Shown: positions 18,799 to 28,492 of the stretch, one piece after another
How positions within the stretch are numbered: position 1 is the stretch's first letter
Layout: each line of letters opens with the position of its first letter
NCBI GenBank assembly: GCA_009728235.1
Contig: WNZI01000005.1
Span: forward strand, 1 to 64,000
Source: Vibrio cholerae
Lineage (GTDB): Bacteria; Actinomycetota; Actinomycetes; Actinomycetales; Micrococcaceae
Length of the DNA stretch: 64,000 nt
Direction of reading: 5' to 3'
Notes under the pieces: generated by a model
Told to the model about the DNA's origin: nothing
Seen by the model: the letters and a program-made list of their open reading frames with translations, nothing else
The model's database searches: none
Program-made: the position numbers and the translations under genes

Positions 18799-18834
18799 CC
18801 TGAGGGAGGGTCCGATTCCGGGCCCTCCCTCAGG
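18799..18834 (+). terminator. strong hairpin terminator after the csbD-like gene
   Basis: CCTGAGGGAGGGTCC and GGGCCCTCCCTCAGG form a 15-base-pair stem with one wobble around GATTCC, followed by CGTTTG. Confidence 0.85.
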
Positions 18835-18987
18835 CGTTTGATCGCCCCTTGCATCACGGGCGGGGGATCCTGCGGCGCTATAGGCAGGCGAAGGAACGGA
18901 CTGTAACGTTTCCAGTGGCCGGAGCGGTCCATGGAAAGCGGGCTGCGGGCTGTCAGGATGTCCATTCGCAGTCAAGGAGCAGCCGTC

Positions 18988-19988
18988 GTGAAGAAGCTCA
19001 TCAATGATCCCAGAGCCGTGGTCGACGAGTCGGTCGAAGGGTTCGGGATCGCGCACGCCGACCTCGTGACGGTCCATCCGGATCCGCTGTTCATCACGCG
19101 GAGGGACGCCCCCGTCCGGGGCAAGGTGGGCCTGGTCTCCGGTGGTGGAAGCGGCCACGAGCCGCTCCACGCGGGCTTCGTGGGACGCGGGATGCTCGAC
19201 GCCGCCGTGCCCGGAGCGGTCTTCACCTCCCCGACACCCGACCAGATCATCCCGGCGACCGTGGCGGTCGACGGCGGAGCCGGCGTCCTCCACATCATCA
19301 AGAACTACACGGGGGACGTCCTCAACTTCGAGACGGCGGCCGAGATGGCCGAAGCTGAGGGCATCACGGTGCGCTCGGTACTCGTCGACGACGACGTCGC
19401 CGTGGAGGACTCCCTCTACACAGCCGGTCGCGGGGAGTCGGAGGAACGGTGTTCGTCGAGCGGATCGCCGGAGCAGCGGCGGAGCGGGGCGACGACCTCG
19501 ACGGCGTCGCGGCGGTCGCGCAGCGCGTCGTCGACGGGGTGCGCTCCATGGGTGTGGCGCTGGCGGCCTGCACGGTCCCGCACGCCGGTGTCCCCAGTTT
19601 CGACCTGGCCGAGGACGAGATCGAGATCGGCATCGGGATCCACGGTGAGCCCGGTCGCCACCGCATCGCCATGGAGGACGCCGATGGCATCACGCAGCGC
19701 CTCCTCGATCCGATCGTCGCGGACCTCGCGCTGAAGGCCGGGGACCGCGCCCTTGTCATGGTCAACGGTATGGGGGGAACACCCGCGAGTGAGCTGTACA
19801 TCATGTTCCGCAGGGTCGCGCAGCTGCTCGACGGACTCGGGGTGACCATCGAGCGCTCCCTCGTCGGCAACTACATCACCGCCCTCGAGATGCAGGGTGC
19901 GTCGCTGACGATCCTCCGGGTCGACGACGAGATGCTCGAGCTGTGGGACTCGCCGGTCCGGACGGCCGCCCTCCGATGGGGGGCTTGA
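18988..19988 (+). pseudogene. dhaK: dihydroxyacetone kinase subunit DhaK, broken by one missing base near 19432
   Basis: DhaK binds dihydroxyacetone covalently through a histidine and, with DhaL, phosphorylates it. The first part ([56 protein letters not shown]) runs in one frame to about 19432. The rest ([23 protein letters not shown], the substrate-histidine motif [27 protein letters not shown]) is one frame back. Restoring a single C in the run GGTCGC/GGGGAGTC gives [16 protein letters not shown], the normal family sequence, so one base is missing. GTG 18988 is preceded by AAGGAG. It heads dhaKLM. The break is either a sequencing indel or genuine inactivation. Confidence 0.85.
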
Positions 19989-19990
19989 GC

Positions 19991-20641
19991 ATGACGACGG
20001 CTCTCGACACCGGGTGGGCGCTGCGCTGGATCCGCGAGACGGCTCGCGTCGTCTCGGAGAACCGCGCACTGCTGATCGATCTGGATCGTGTGATCGGCGA
20101 TGCCGACCACGGCGAGAATCTGGACCGGGGGTTCACCGCCGTCCTCGCCAAGCTGGACGCCGGTGACGCGCCGGACAGCCCGGGCGGTGTGCTGAAGCTG
20201 GTAGCCATGACGCTCATGTCCACGGTGGGCGGGGCTGCCGGCCCGCTGTACGGCACGGCCTTCCTCCGGGCGGCGACCTCCCTCGGTGATGCGCGTGAGC
20301 TCGACGCCGCGGCTGTCGCCGTGATGATCGGGGCTGCGCGTGACGGGATCGTGGCGCGTGGCAAGGCCGAGGTGGGGGACAAGACGATGATCGACGCCTG
20401 GACGCCTGCCGCGGAGTCCGCCGGGACCGCAGCCCAGGCCGGAGCGAACGCGCCGGACGTGCTGGCGGCCGCGGCCAACGCCGCTCACGCCGGTGCCGTG
20501 GCGACAGAGCCGCTGATCGCCCGCAAGGGCAGGGCGAGTTACCTCGGTGAGCGCAGCGCCGGTCACCAGGATCCGGGGGCGGTGTCGACGGCCCTGATCC
20601 TGCAGGCAGCGTCGGAGGCCGCTGGGGGCGAGGTGGCATGA
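19991..20641 (+). CDS. dhaL: dihydroxyacetone kinase subunit DhaL
   Basis: ADP-binding subunit of the PTS-dependent dihydroxyacetone kinase; its bound ADP is rephosphorylated by DhaM. The metal/nucleotide loop is VIGDADHGENLDRGF, with STVGGAAGPLYGTAF and the C-terminal GRASYLGERSAGHQDPGA intact. ATG 19991 follows the dhaK stop by two bases; a longer reading to 19943 overlaps dhaK and lacks family similarity. The 216-residue length is normal. Its end overlaps the dhaM ATG (ATGA). It is the only member of the operon without a frame break. Confidence 0.94.
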   Translation: MTTALDTGWALRWIRETARVVSENRALLIDLDRVIGDADHGENLDRGFTAVLAKLDAGDAPDSPGGVLKLVAMTLMSTVGGAAGPLYGTAFLRAATSLGDARELDAAAVAVMIGAARDGIVARGKAEVGDKTMIDAWTPAAESAGTAAQAGANAPDVLAAAANAAHAGAVATEPLIARKGRASYLGERSAGHQDPGAVSTALILQAASEAAGGEVA

Positions 20642-21377
20642 GCGTCGGGCTGGTCATCGTCTCGCACAGTCAGAAGATCGCGGAGGGCGTGGTCGAGCTC
20701 GCCGCGCAGATGGCGCCCGACGTCGTCCTCGTCCCGCGGGGGGAACAGGCACCAGCGACGGCCCGGGCAGGATCGGAACGAGTTTCGATCTCGTGCAGGC
20801 GGCGATCGGGCGAGCATCCGGTGGTGACGGCGTGGTGGTCCTGACCGACCTCGGGTCCGCTGTCATGACTGCCGAGATGGTGCTGGAGTTCCTCGACCCG
20901 GACGTGCGCCGGTCGGTCCGGTTGGCGGAGGCAGCCCTCGTGGAGGGTGCTGTCGCGGCCGCTGTGCAGGCGCAGGGTGGTGCTTCCCTCGAGGACGTCG
21001 TCCGGGCGGCCGAGGCGGCCGTCGTCTCCATCCGGCCCGAGGAGCTCGAGCCCTTCATCAGCCGTGCCGCTGCTGCGCCGGGACGGGACGAGACGCCCGC
21101 GCCACCGACGGCGGGTCCGACGGCGAGCGGCTCGTGGATACTCCCGAACCAGATGGGCCTGCATGCCCGGCCTGCGGCCACCCTCGCCACGGGACTGACG
21201 GACCTCGACGCCGAGGTGACGGTCAACGGAGTCGACGGCAAATCCGTGATGCTCCTGATGAGTCTCGGACTCGGCCAGGGGAGGACCGTCACGGTCGAGG
21301 CCAGCGGCCCGGATGCCCAGGCCGCCGTGGATCTCGTCGGGCAGGCCGTCGAGTCGGGGTTCGGCGAGCCTACCTGA
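20638..21377 (+). pseudogene. dhaM: PTS-dependent dihydroxyacetone kinase phosphotransferase DhaM (IIA + HPr domains), broken near 20738
   Basis: DhaM passes phosphate from the PTS to DhaL-ADP. The N-terminal mannose-type IIA domain begins MSVGLVIVSHSQKIAEGV with the phospho-histidine at residue 10. After about 20738 the frame shifts, then continues FDLVQAAIGRASGGDGVVVLTDLGSAVMTAEM and a C-terminal HPr domain with NQMGLHARPAATLA. Adding one G in GTCCCG/CGGGGGGAACA restores LVPAGGTGTSDG, so a base is missing in a G/C run. There is no EI-like domain, unlike E. coli DhaM, so general EI must phosphorylate it. It overlaps dhaL by four bases. Confidence 0.83.
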
Positions 21378-21394
21378 CACTCGCGGGACGGGCG

Positions 21395-22411
21395 CTAGCC
21401 GGGAAGCCGGACCCCACGCTCGGTCTCCTCGGCGAGCCCGTCACCCAGCAGTCCGGCAAGGGCCCGTTCGAGCTGCTCGGCGGGAGCTCGCAGTCCGTGG
21501 AGGGCGGCGAGGGCTCTCTGCCACGGCGTCCCGGCGATCGCCGCGGCCGGTTCGGGTGAGCGGACGTCCACGGGGGTGTCGAGGAGGAGGATTCGAGGGA
21601 CCGGGTGGTCGGCGTGCCGGAGGACGGCGACCATCGCGCCGCGCACCTGCCGATCGGTGCCCGCCCAGGACTGCCCCTTCGGAACGTAGTCCGGTGCCGG
21701 CCGGCCCGCCGCGACCCAGGCGCAGGCGTCGGATACCGGGCAGGCGTCGCACGCGGGCGTGCGCGCCGTGCAGACGACGGCACCGAGCTCCATGACGGAG
21801 GCGTTCCAGCGCACGGACAGTGCGTCGTCCTCGGGCAGGAGACCCACCGCCCGCCTCATCTCTGCGGCCGTCAGGGTAGGGGCTGGCAGTGCTGTACCGC
21901 CGAAGAGGCGGGCATGGACACGACGGATGTTGGTGTCGACGACCGTCTCGCGCCGGCCGAAGGCGAAGGCGGCGACCGCGGCCGCCGTATAGTCGCCGAC
22001 ACCGGGCAGGGACAGGAGTTCGTCCCGCGTGGTCGGGACGGTGCCCCCGTGATCGGCGACGATGGCGGTGGCCGCCGCATGGAGGCGCAGCGCCCGCCGG
22101 GGGTATCCGAGGCGGCCCCAGTGCCAGACGGCGGCGCCCGATGCCTCGGAGGCGAGGTGGGCCGGGGTGGGCCACCGGTCGAGCCATTCCCGCCAGACGG
22201 GCAGCACGCGCACCACCGGGGTCTGCTGCAGCATGACCTCGCTCACGAGGATTCCCCAGGGCGAACAGGAGGGCTCACGCCAGGGCAGGTCCCGGGCCGC
22301 GCCGGAGAACCAGGCGGAGATCCGCTCGTGCAGTTCCTGCACCGAGCCCACGGACACCGCCCCGGAAGCGGCGGAAGCAGTGCCGGCGGGTTCTCCGGGA
22401 CCGGGATTCAT
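21395..22411 (-). CDS. mutY: A/G-specific adenine glycosylase MutY
   Basis: Removes adenine mispaired with 8-oxoguanine. The catalytic helix-hairpin-helix region is LSLPGVGDYTAAAVAAFAFG with the downstream Asp in VVDTNIRRVHARLFGG, and the N-terminal LPWREPSCSPWGILVSEVMLQQT is diagnostic. The iron-sulfur cysteines fit C-x6-C-x2-C-x5-C (CTARTPACDACPVSDAC). The C-terminal NUDIX-like recognition domain is short and weak, as in many actinobacteria. The first 25 residues are low-complexity, so the true start could be internal. It faces dhaM tail to tail with 17 bases between. Confidence 0.95.
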   Translation of the reverse strand: MNPGPGEPAGTASAASGAVSVGSVQELHERISAWFSGAARDLPWREPSCSPWGILVSEVMLQQTPVVRVLPVWREWLDRWPTPAHLASEASGAAVWHWGRLGYPRRALRLHAAATAIVADHGGTVPTTRDELLSLPGVGDYTAAAVAAFAFGRRETVVDTNIRRVHARLFGGTALPAPTLTAAEMRRAVGLLPEDDALSVRWNASVMELGAVVCTARTPACDACPVSDACAWVAAGRPAPDYVPKGQSWAGTDRQVRGAMVAVLRHADHPVPRILLLDTPVDVRSPEPAAAIAGTPWQRALAALHGLRAPAEQLERALAGLLGDGLAEETERGVRLPG

Positions 22412-22497
22412 GGGTTCTCCTGTGTCATTGTCGTGAATACTCTATCCACCGGCGTGGTGCCCGGCGGAATCGGACGGCCCCTCCCTAGCCTTGATGG

Positions 22498-23214
22498 ATG
22501 GCATCGACGGGCGATCATGGCACAGGCAGGCGCGCGGGCGGCACGCGGAGGCCCAGCGCTGCCGTCTACCGCCGACGCCGCCTCGCGGTGACCGTCCTCG
22601 CGCTTCTCGTGGTCGCGGCGCTCGCCGTCGGCGGAGCAGCTCTGGCGGGACTGTTCGGCCGGGGTCCGGATGCGAGCGCCGGTGGGCCGACGGTCGCTGC
22701 AGCGACGCCGGGCGTGCCGTCGGAGGCTCCGTCCGAGCCGGGATCCGTCCCGTCCGCAGCGGCGTCCAGCAGTCCTCCTGGCTCCGCCGCAGCGTCCTCC
22801 GGTCCCACGGCCGATCCAGGACCCACGGCTGGAGGGTGCGCTACCGACGTCGTCCTGGTGGCCGAGACGGACAGGGAGGCGTACGCAGCGGACGAGGATC
22901 CCGTCCTGTCGCTCGTGGTCCGGAACGAGGGCGGGGAGCCCTGCACGGTCAATGTGGGCACGTCCCAGATGGAGTTCGTCCTCACCAGCGACGGAGAACG
23001 GGTGTTCTCCTCCACGGACTGCCAGCAGGCGTCGCAGGACCTCGAGCGCACGGTGGAACCCGGTGGCGAGGAACGGGCGACGTTCCAGTGGACCCGCAAC
23101 CGCACCGTGCCCGGCTGCACCGTGGTGGAGGAATCACCGGGGGCCGGGGAGTACACCCTGACGACGAGGCTCGGCGCCCGGAGCAGCACACCCGTCGGGT
23201 TCACCCTGCGGTAG
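22498..23214 (+). CDS. secreted or membrane-anchored protein with C-terminal Ig-like domain
   Basis: 238 residues. A basic N-terminus (TGRRAGGTRRPSAAVYRRRR) precedes one membrane helix (about 28-50), then a long Ala/Ser/Pro/Gly linker (about 60-112) and a globular extracytoplasmic domain with four cysteines (GGCATDVVL, GEPCTVNVG, STDCQQAS, VPGCTVVEES). Strand patterns such as YAADEDPVLSLVVRNEGGEPCTV resemble the BsuPI/DUF4232-like beta-sandwich class. The function is unknown. It is the only plus-strand gene between two minus-strand repair genes. Confidence 0.75.
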   Translation: MASTGDHGTGRRAGGTRRPSAAVYRRRRLAVTVLALLVVAALAVGGAALAGLFGRGPDASAGGPTVAAATPGVPSEAPSEPGSVPSAAASSSPPGSAAASSGPTADPGPTAGGCATDVVLVAETDREAYAADEDPVLSLVVRNEGGEPCTVNVGTSQMEFVLTSDGERVFSSTDCQQASQDLERTVEPGGEERATFQWTRNRTVPGCTVVEESPGAGEYTLTTRLGARSSTPVGFTLR

Positions 23215-23262
23215 GCAGGATCCGCCGATCGGTCCGCCGCTGTCGTAGCGTGGGCCGGGCTG

Positions 23263-24339
23263 CTACATGAACCGGTCCAGCAGGCTCGTCTCCGCGATAC
23301 GGGAGAGCCCTTCCCGGACGGTCCGGGCCCGCTGCTCCCCGATGCCGTCCACCGCCATGAGGTCCTCGATGTTCGCCGCCATGAGGTTCTGCAGGCCGTC
23401 GAAGTGGTCGACGAGCCGATTGGCGACAGCCGGGGGGACGGCCTTGATGCCGGAGAGCAGGCGGTAGCCCTTCGGCTGGATGACGGCCTCGAGTGAGTCG
23501 ATGGAGGGGTTGAACCCCAGCACGCTCGCGATGGTCCCGAGGTCGATGAGGTCGGTCGAGCTGAAGCCCTGCAGCGTCGCCACCCGCTCATCGAGCGGCG
23601 CTGTGCTGGAGCCGAGGTCCATGTAGTCACGGAGCACCATCTCGCTGCCAGGGCCGAGTCCGGTGGTGAGTTCCTCCACCTGGAGGGAGAGCAGGCGACC
23701 GTCGACACCGAGTTCCAGGACGTACTGGGAGATCTCCTCGGAGATCCTGCGGACCATCTCCTGGCGCTGCAGGGTGACGGCGACGTCGCGCACCGTGACC
23801 ATGGCCTCGATCTCGAGAGCGGACAGCGAGTTCGTGACCTGGTCGAGCCGCGCCCGGTAGCGTTCGAGGGTTGCCAGGGCCTGGTTGGCGCGGGCCAGCA
23901 CGGGTTCGGAGCCCTCGAGGACGTGCCGCAGCCCGTCGATGTAGAGAGCGATGATCTGCATCGACTGGCTGACGCTGATGACCGGCAGGCCCGTCTGCTT
24001 CGCGACGCGCTCCGCGGTGCGGTGCCGGGTGCCGGATTCCTGTGTCTCGATGGTGTGGTCCGGTACGAGCTGGACCGCGGCGCGGAGGATGCGGCTCGCA
24101 TCCTTGTCACAGACGATCGCGCCGTCCATCTTCGCGAGCTCCCGCAGCCGGGTAGGGGAGAACTCGATACCGATGTCGAAGCCGCCGGAGCAGATGGAAT
24201 CGACGGTGCGGTCGAAGCCGAGGACGATCAGGGCGCCGGTGCGGCCCCTCAGGATGCGCTCGAGGCCGTCACGCAGCTGCGTCCCCGGGGCTACTCTGGC
24301 GAGTGTGGCTTTGAGCGAGTCCTCAGGACTGCGAACCAT
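23263..24339 (-). CDS. disA: DNA integrity scanning protein DisA, diadenylate cyclase
   Basis: Makes c-di-AMP from two ATP and slows synthesis on branched DNA. The DAC domain carries DGA at residues 72-74 and RHR at 105-107, both needed for catalysis. A central helical spine follows, and C-terminal helix-hairpin-helix DNA-binding repeats are visible (LQNLMAANIEDLMAVDGIGEQRARTVREGL). The 358 residues match the family. radA lies upstream on the same strand, a conserved pairing; in Bacillus, RadA is reported to modulate DisA activity. Confidence 0.96.
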   Translation of the reverse strand: MVRSPEDSLKATLARVAPGTQLRDGLERILRGRTGALIVLGFDRTVDSICSGGFDIGIEFSPTRLRELAKMDGAIVCDKDASRILRAAVQLVPDHTIETQESGTRHRTAERVAKQTGLPVISVSQSMQIIALYIDGLRHVLEGSEPVLARANQALATLERYRARLDQVTNSLSALEIEAMVTVRDVAVTLQRQEMVRRISEEISQYVLELGVDGRLLSLQVEELTTGLGPGSEMVLRDYMDLGSSTAPLDERVATLQGFSSTDLIDLGTIASVLGFNPSIDSLEAVIQPKGYRLLSGIKAVPPAVANRLVDHFDGLQNLMAANIEDLMAVDGIGEQRARTVREGLSRIAETSLLDRFM

Positions 24340-24557
24340 GGGCCTATCCTTTCGCCACCCGCGCTGTCGAAGGCCCGGCGCAGTCGGGCGGCCGCCGTCG
24401 AACCTCCGACGGCGGGCGATGGCTGCGGGTGTACCGCGCAGCCGATGATAATACTACTGGCGCTGGGGATACCGCCGTACCGGGCGCTGTCGCAGAACGG
24501 TAACAGTCCGGGGTGGTCGAGCCCGGACGCTTTCCGTGGAGAGCTCGTGCACCGCCG

Positions 24558-25943
24558 CTAGAACAGGAGCGCCAGCGCCTCCGCGAGGGTCGACACCTCA
24601 CGCACCGAGAATCCCTTGGGAACAGGGCCGGTGCCGCCCGGCGACGCCGGGACGATGGCATGCGTGAAACCGAGGCGCTCCGCTTCCTGGATGCGCCGTC
24701 CGATACCGGGGACAGGGCGGACCTCGCCGGCGAGCCCGACCTCCCCGAAAGCGATGAGCCGGGCGGGAAGGGGGTGGTCGGCCCTGGCCGAGGCGACGGC
24801 CAGGGCCACGGCGAGGTCCGTCGCCGGTTCGGTCAGGCGGACTCCGCCGACCGTCGCGACGTAGCTGTCGTCCTTGTGCAGGCTCACGCCCGCCCGGCTC
24901 TGCAGCACGGCCAGCAGCATCGCCACGCGTGAACTGTCGAGCCCGCTCGTCGCGCGCCTGGGCTGCGAGTTGGACGATTCCGCGAGCAGTGCCTGGACCT
25001 CGGCGACGAGCGGCCGGCGGCCCTCGAGCGTGACCGTGATACAGGTGCCGGACACCGGGTCCTTGGTCCTCGAGACGAACAGGCCGCTCGGATCCGCGAG
25101 TCCCTCGATACCGCCGTCCGTCAGGTCGAAGCAGCCCACCTCGTCCGTGGGGCCGTAGCGGTTCTTCACGGCCCGCAGCAGTCGGAGCCGGGAGTGGCGC
25201 TCGCCCTCGAACTGGCAGACGACGTCGACGAGGTGTTCGAGCAGCCGCGGACCGGCGATGGACCCGTCCTTCGTGACGTGGCCGACGAGCAGCGTGGTCA
25301 TACCGCGTGCCTTCGCCGCTCCGATGAGGGAGGCCGCCACTTCCCGCACCTGCGTGACGCCGCCTGCGCTGCCGTCGACCGCCGCGCTGCTCAGGGTCTG
25401 GACGGAGTCGACGACGAGGAGTGCCGGGTCGAGCTTCTCCACCTGGCCGAGGGCCTGGCCCAGGTCCGTCTCGGCGCTCAGGTAGAGGGAGTCCGCGACG
25501 GCATCGATCCTGTCGGCACGCAGCTTCACCTGCGCGGCCGACTCCTCGCCCGTCACGTAGAGGACGTCCTTGCCGAGCCGCGCCACCCGCGCGGCGACGT
25601 CGAGCAGCAGGGTGGACTTGCCCACGCCGGGCTCCCCGGCGAGCAGGATCACGGCGCCGGGGACCAGGCCGCCGCCCAGCACGCGGTCGAGCTCATCGAT
25701 CTTCGTGGGCTGGAACCCGGACAGCGTCGCGTCGACGTCGGCGATCCGCCGGGCCGGTGTCGTGACCGCGGTCGCGGCCGTGGTGCGCGCGACGACCTGT
25801 CCCGTCTCCTCCACGCTTCCCCATGCCTGGCACTCGCCGCAGCGGCCCACCCATTTCGCCGTCGTCCAGCCGCACTCCGCGCAGCGGTAGTTCGGGGCAT
25901 TGGTGCGGCCTGCGCGAGCGGCGGGGGAGGTCTTGGTGGCCAT
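24558..25943 (-). CDS. radA: DNA repair protein RadA
   Basis: RecA-like branch migration ATPase. The N-terminal zinc ribbon is YRCAECGWTTAKWVGRCGECQAWG, Walker A is AGEPGVGKSTLLLDV, the RadA-specific KNRFG variant is KNRYGPTDEVG, and the C-terminal Lon-like domain has GEVGLAGEVRPVPGIGRRIQEAERLG. The 461-residue length is normal. It lies upstream of disA on the same strand with a 218-base gap, in which I see only AT-richer sequence near 24448 that might hold a disA promoter. Confidence 0.96.
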   Translation of the reverse strand: MATKTSPAARAGRTNAPNYRCAECGWTTAKWVGRCGECQAWGSVEETGQVVARTTAATAVTTPARRIADVDATLSGFQPTKIDELDRVLGGGLVPGAVILLAGEPGVGKSTLLLDVAARVARLGKDVLYVTGEESAAQVKLRADRIDAVADSLYLSAETDLGQALGQVEKLDPALLVVDSVQTLSSAAVDGSAGGVTQVREVAASLIGAAKARGMTTLLVGHVTKDGSIAGPRLLEHLVDVVCQFEGERHSRLRLLRAVKNRYGPTDEVGCFDLTDGGIEGLADPSGLFVSRTKDPVSGTCITVTLEGRRPLVAEVQALLAESSNSQPRRATSGLDSSRVAMLLAVLQSRAGVSLHKDDSYVATVGGVRLTEPATDLAVALAVASARADHPLPARLIAFGEVGLAGEVRPVPGIGRRIQEAERLGFTHAIVPASPGGTGPVPKGFSVREVSTLAEALALLF

Positions 25944-26010
25944 GCACTCAGGCTACCGGCGGCACCGACAGGGGAGGCCCGGCCCCTTCTCCCACCCTTC
26001 GAAGCCCTGC

Positions 26011-27138
26011 TCAGAGCCGGGGCAGGTAGTCGGCGGCATCCTCGTGGGAGAGGCCCGTCGCCTCGAGCAGGTCCACCACGAGCGGACGGAGGAGCAGCAC
26101 GAGTCCCTCTCCTTCGAGGCGGCTGATGTTGAGGGTGGTCGGATGAAGGTCGGTGGCGACGGCCGCCAGTTCGATCCGCGCCTGTCGCAGGTTGAGCCTG
26201 CGCTCGGCGGAATCACGGGCGGAGAGCGCGCGGCTGAGGATGTCGACGGCGTCGGCGGTGTCCTCCAGGGACTGGCCGAGGCTCTCGATGGCTTCGTCGG
26301 TGAGGGCCGTGTGGTTGATGGCGGAGGTGAGGCGCCGTGAGAAGACGCGGCTGTTGCGGATGGCGAGGTCGATCGAATCGACGGCGGTGCGGAGTGTGCC
26401 CAACTCGTCCCGGTGCCTGCGGTAGGCGGGTGAGATGCGCGCAACCTCCTGCGCGGCGCGCATGCTGCCGGTCAGGCTGTCCAGCTGGGACTGGCAGTTA
26501 CGGGCGCGGACCAGCGCGTGCCAGGCGAGGGTCGAATCGCTGTTCCGCAGCGCCGTGGCGCTCTCCCGGAGGACACCGGACAATTCGGACAGGAGCCCGC
26601 GGACGTTCGTCTTGGGCTCACGCCGCGGATCGCGGGGTAGCAGCATCGTGATGACGAGGGCGAAGAGTCCACCGACGATCGCGTCGACGCTCCGGGTGAA
26701 GGGCCCGCCCTCCGGCGCGGGCAGCAACACCACGAGCAGGGACTGCAGGCCGAGCTGCGTGGTGAAGATCGTGCCACTGTCCAGGAAGCGGGCCAGCAGG
26801 ATCGAGATCAGGAGCACGACGGCGGCCTGCCACAGGCCGGTCCCGAAGAACGTGAGCAGGAGGTCTCCGACGGAGATGCCCAGGGTGCAGCCGATGCCCA
26901 CCTCCAGGACGCGGCGCAGGCGCGGGTCCCTGGAGAAGCCCAGGGCGATCATCGACGACGTCGCCGCGAACAGCGGGCCGTTGTGGCCGAGGACCTGCTC
27001 GGCGAAGGCGTAGGCACCCACGGCGCAGACGGTCATCTGCAGTGCGGTGACCACCGACGCCGAACTCCGCTTGAGACCCGTCCGGGAGCGCTTGCGCAGG
27101 AAGGCGAGAGCGGCTGAGACTCCCTGACGCGGCGGCAT
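26011..27138 (-). CDS. FUSC family membrane protein (aromatic acid exporter type)
   Basis: 375 residues: an N-terminal hydrophobic half with about five or six membrane spans (residues 30-165), including GHNGPLFAATSSMIALGFS and GIGCTLGISVGDLLLTFFG, then a long helical cytoplasmic half. The pattern fits FUSC/ArAE-like proteins thought to export aromatic acids or other amphiphiles. Substrate unknown. Its start is 223 bases from the divergent pstS gene. It ends 68 bases before radA begins on the same strand, so they may share a transcript. Confidence 0.82.
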   Translation of the reverse strand: MPPRQGVSAALAFLRKRSRTGLKRSSASVVTALQMTVCAVGAYAFAEQVLGHNGPLFAATSSMIALGFSRDPRLRRVLEVGIGCTLGISVGDLLLTFFGTGLWQAAVVLLISILLARFLDSGTIFTTQLGLQSLLVVLLPAPEGGPFTRSVDAIVGGLFALVITMLLPRDPRREPKTNVRGLLSELSGVLRESATALRNSDSTLAWHALVRARNCQSQLDSLTGSMRAAQEVARISPAYRRHRDELGTLRTAVDSIDLAIRNSRVFSRRLTSAINHTALTDEAIESLGQSLEDTADAVDILSRALSARDSAERRLNLRQARIELAAVATDLHPTTLNISRLEGEGLVLLLRPLVVDLLEATGLSHEDAADYLPRL

Positions 27139-27224
27139 GCACCCAGTCTAAGAGGTGAGTCCGAAGGTGGCTTTCCTCCGTTCCGCAAGTGCGGATTGGT
27201 TCGGCAGGGCAATGGACCGGCGCT

Positions 27225-27264
27225 GTTCACCTTCCGTTCACGTGCGCTGGTCACTCTCTTCACC
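27225..27264 (+). promoter_or_regulatory. PHO box (PhoP-binding direct repeats) upstream of pstS
   Basis: Two adjacent 11-base units, GTTCACCTTCC and GTTCACGTGCG, follow the actinobacterial PhoP repeat GTTCACC-N4. A degenerate unit follows and a fourth, CTTCACC at 27258, lies in the same 11-base phase. They sit about 100-135 bases before the pstS start, where PhoR-PhoP activation under phosphate starvation is expected. Confidence 0.8.
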
Positions 27265-27361
27265 TGCACTGCCTAGCTTCGAGGATGTACAGAAACGCGT
27301 ACATCTTCTCCCGAGTGCCATTCGCGCACCGATGAAACATCCCTGGAAGGGGCAATATCTA

Positions 27362-28479
27362 GTGAAGGCTCTTCGCTTTGGCCGCGCTGCGGCGGTAATC
27401 TCCGTAGCCGCGCTGGCGCTGACCGCATGTGGTTCCGACAACGCCACCAATCAGCCAGCCGCAGAGGGCCCCGCGTCCTCCGCCGCCGGCACCGCTGTGA
27501 CGGGAACCCTGACCGGTATCGGCGCCTCCTCGCAGAACTCCGCGATGGAAGCCTGGAAGACCGGATTCGAGTCCATGAACCAGGACGCGATGATCCAGTA
27601 CTCACCCGATGGTTCGGGCGCGGGCCGTAAGGCCTTCCTGAGTGGTGGAGCACAGTTCGCCGGCTCCGACGCCTACCTCAAGGACGAAGAGATGACGCAG
27701 GCCATGGAGGTCTGCGGACCCGATGGTGCGCTCAACATCCCCGCTTACATCTCCCCGATCGCCGTCGCCTTCAACCTGGGCGACGTCACCGAGCTGAACC
27801 TCGATGCGACCACCATCGCGCAGATCTTCAAGAAGGAGATCAGCACGTGGAACGACCCGGCGATCGCCGCCCAGAACGAGGGCGTCGACCTTCCTGACAC
27901 CCCCATCACGGTCGTCCACCGGTCGGACGAGTCGGGTACCACCGAGAACTTCGTCGACTACCTGGCGGCAGCCGCTCCCGAGGACTGGACCTACGAGGTC
28001 GAGGGCGCATGGCCTGCGGACCTGCAGTCGGAGAACGCCAAGGGCACCTCCGGTGTCGTCCAGACCGTCACCTCGACCGATGGCGCCATCACCTACGCCG
28101 ACGCCTCGGCTGTCGGTGACCTGGGCAAGGCCAAGGTCAAGGTCGGCGAGGAATACACCGAGATCAGCTCCGACGCGGCCGCGAAGGCCGTCGAGGTCGC
28201 AACCCCCGTCGAAGGGCGGCCCGATCTCGACATGTCCCTCGAGCTCGAGCGCGACACCACCGAGTCCGGCGCCTACCCCGTCGTCCTCGTGAGCTACCAC
28301 GTGTACTGCACCTCCTACGACAGCCAGGAGACGGTCGACCTCGTGAAGGCCTTCGGCTCCTACGTCATCAGCGAGGAAGGCCAGGCCGAGGCCGAGTCCT
28401 CGGCAGGCAATGCCCCGCTGTCGGAGACGCTGCGCGAGAAGGCCCAGACCGCGATCGACTCCATCAAGTCGCCTCCTAG
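27362..28479 (+). CDS. pstS: phosphate ABC transporter substrate-binding lipoprotein PstS
   Basis: Binds phosphate outside the cell and delivers it to PstCA. The GTG start 27362 is preceded by GGAAGGGG; a signal peptide ends in the lipobox LALTAC, so the protein is lipid-anchored. Phosphate-loop sequences include TGIGASSQNSAMEAW, YSPDGSGAGRKAFL and VHRSDESGTTENFVDYL. As given, the frame does not stop after IDSIKSPP but runs on through the intergenic hairpin into pstC. A TAG at 28477-28479 is one base out of frame, so I place the end there and suspect a missing base just before it. The PHO box lies upstream. Confidence 0.88.
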
Positions 28480-28492
28480 CGAAGGCTCCCTC

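Noticed and set aside
20725-20760. Programmed -1 frameshifting in dhaM at the G-run
   Set aside because: The run does not make a proper X-XXY-YYZ slippery site in the incoming frame, and the same type of lesion occurs in unrelated genes without such a run.
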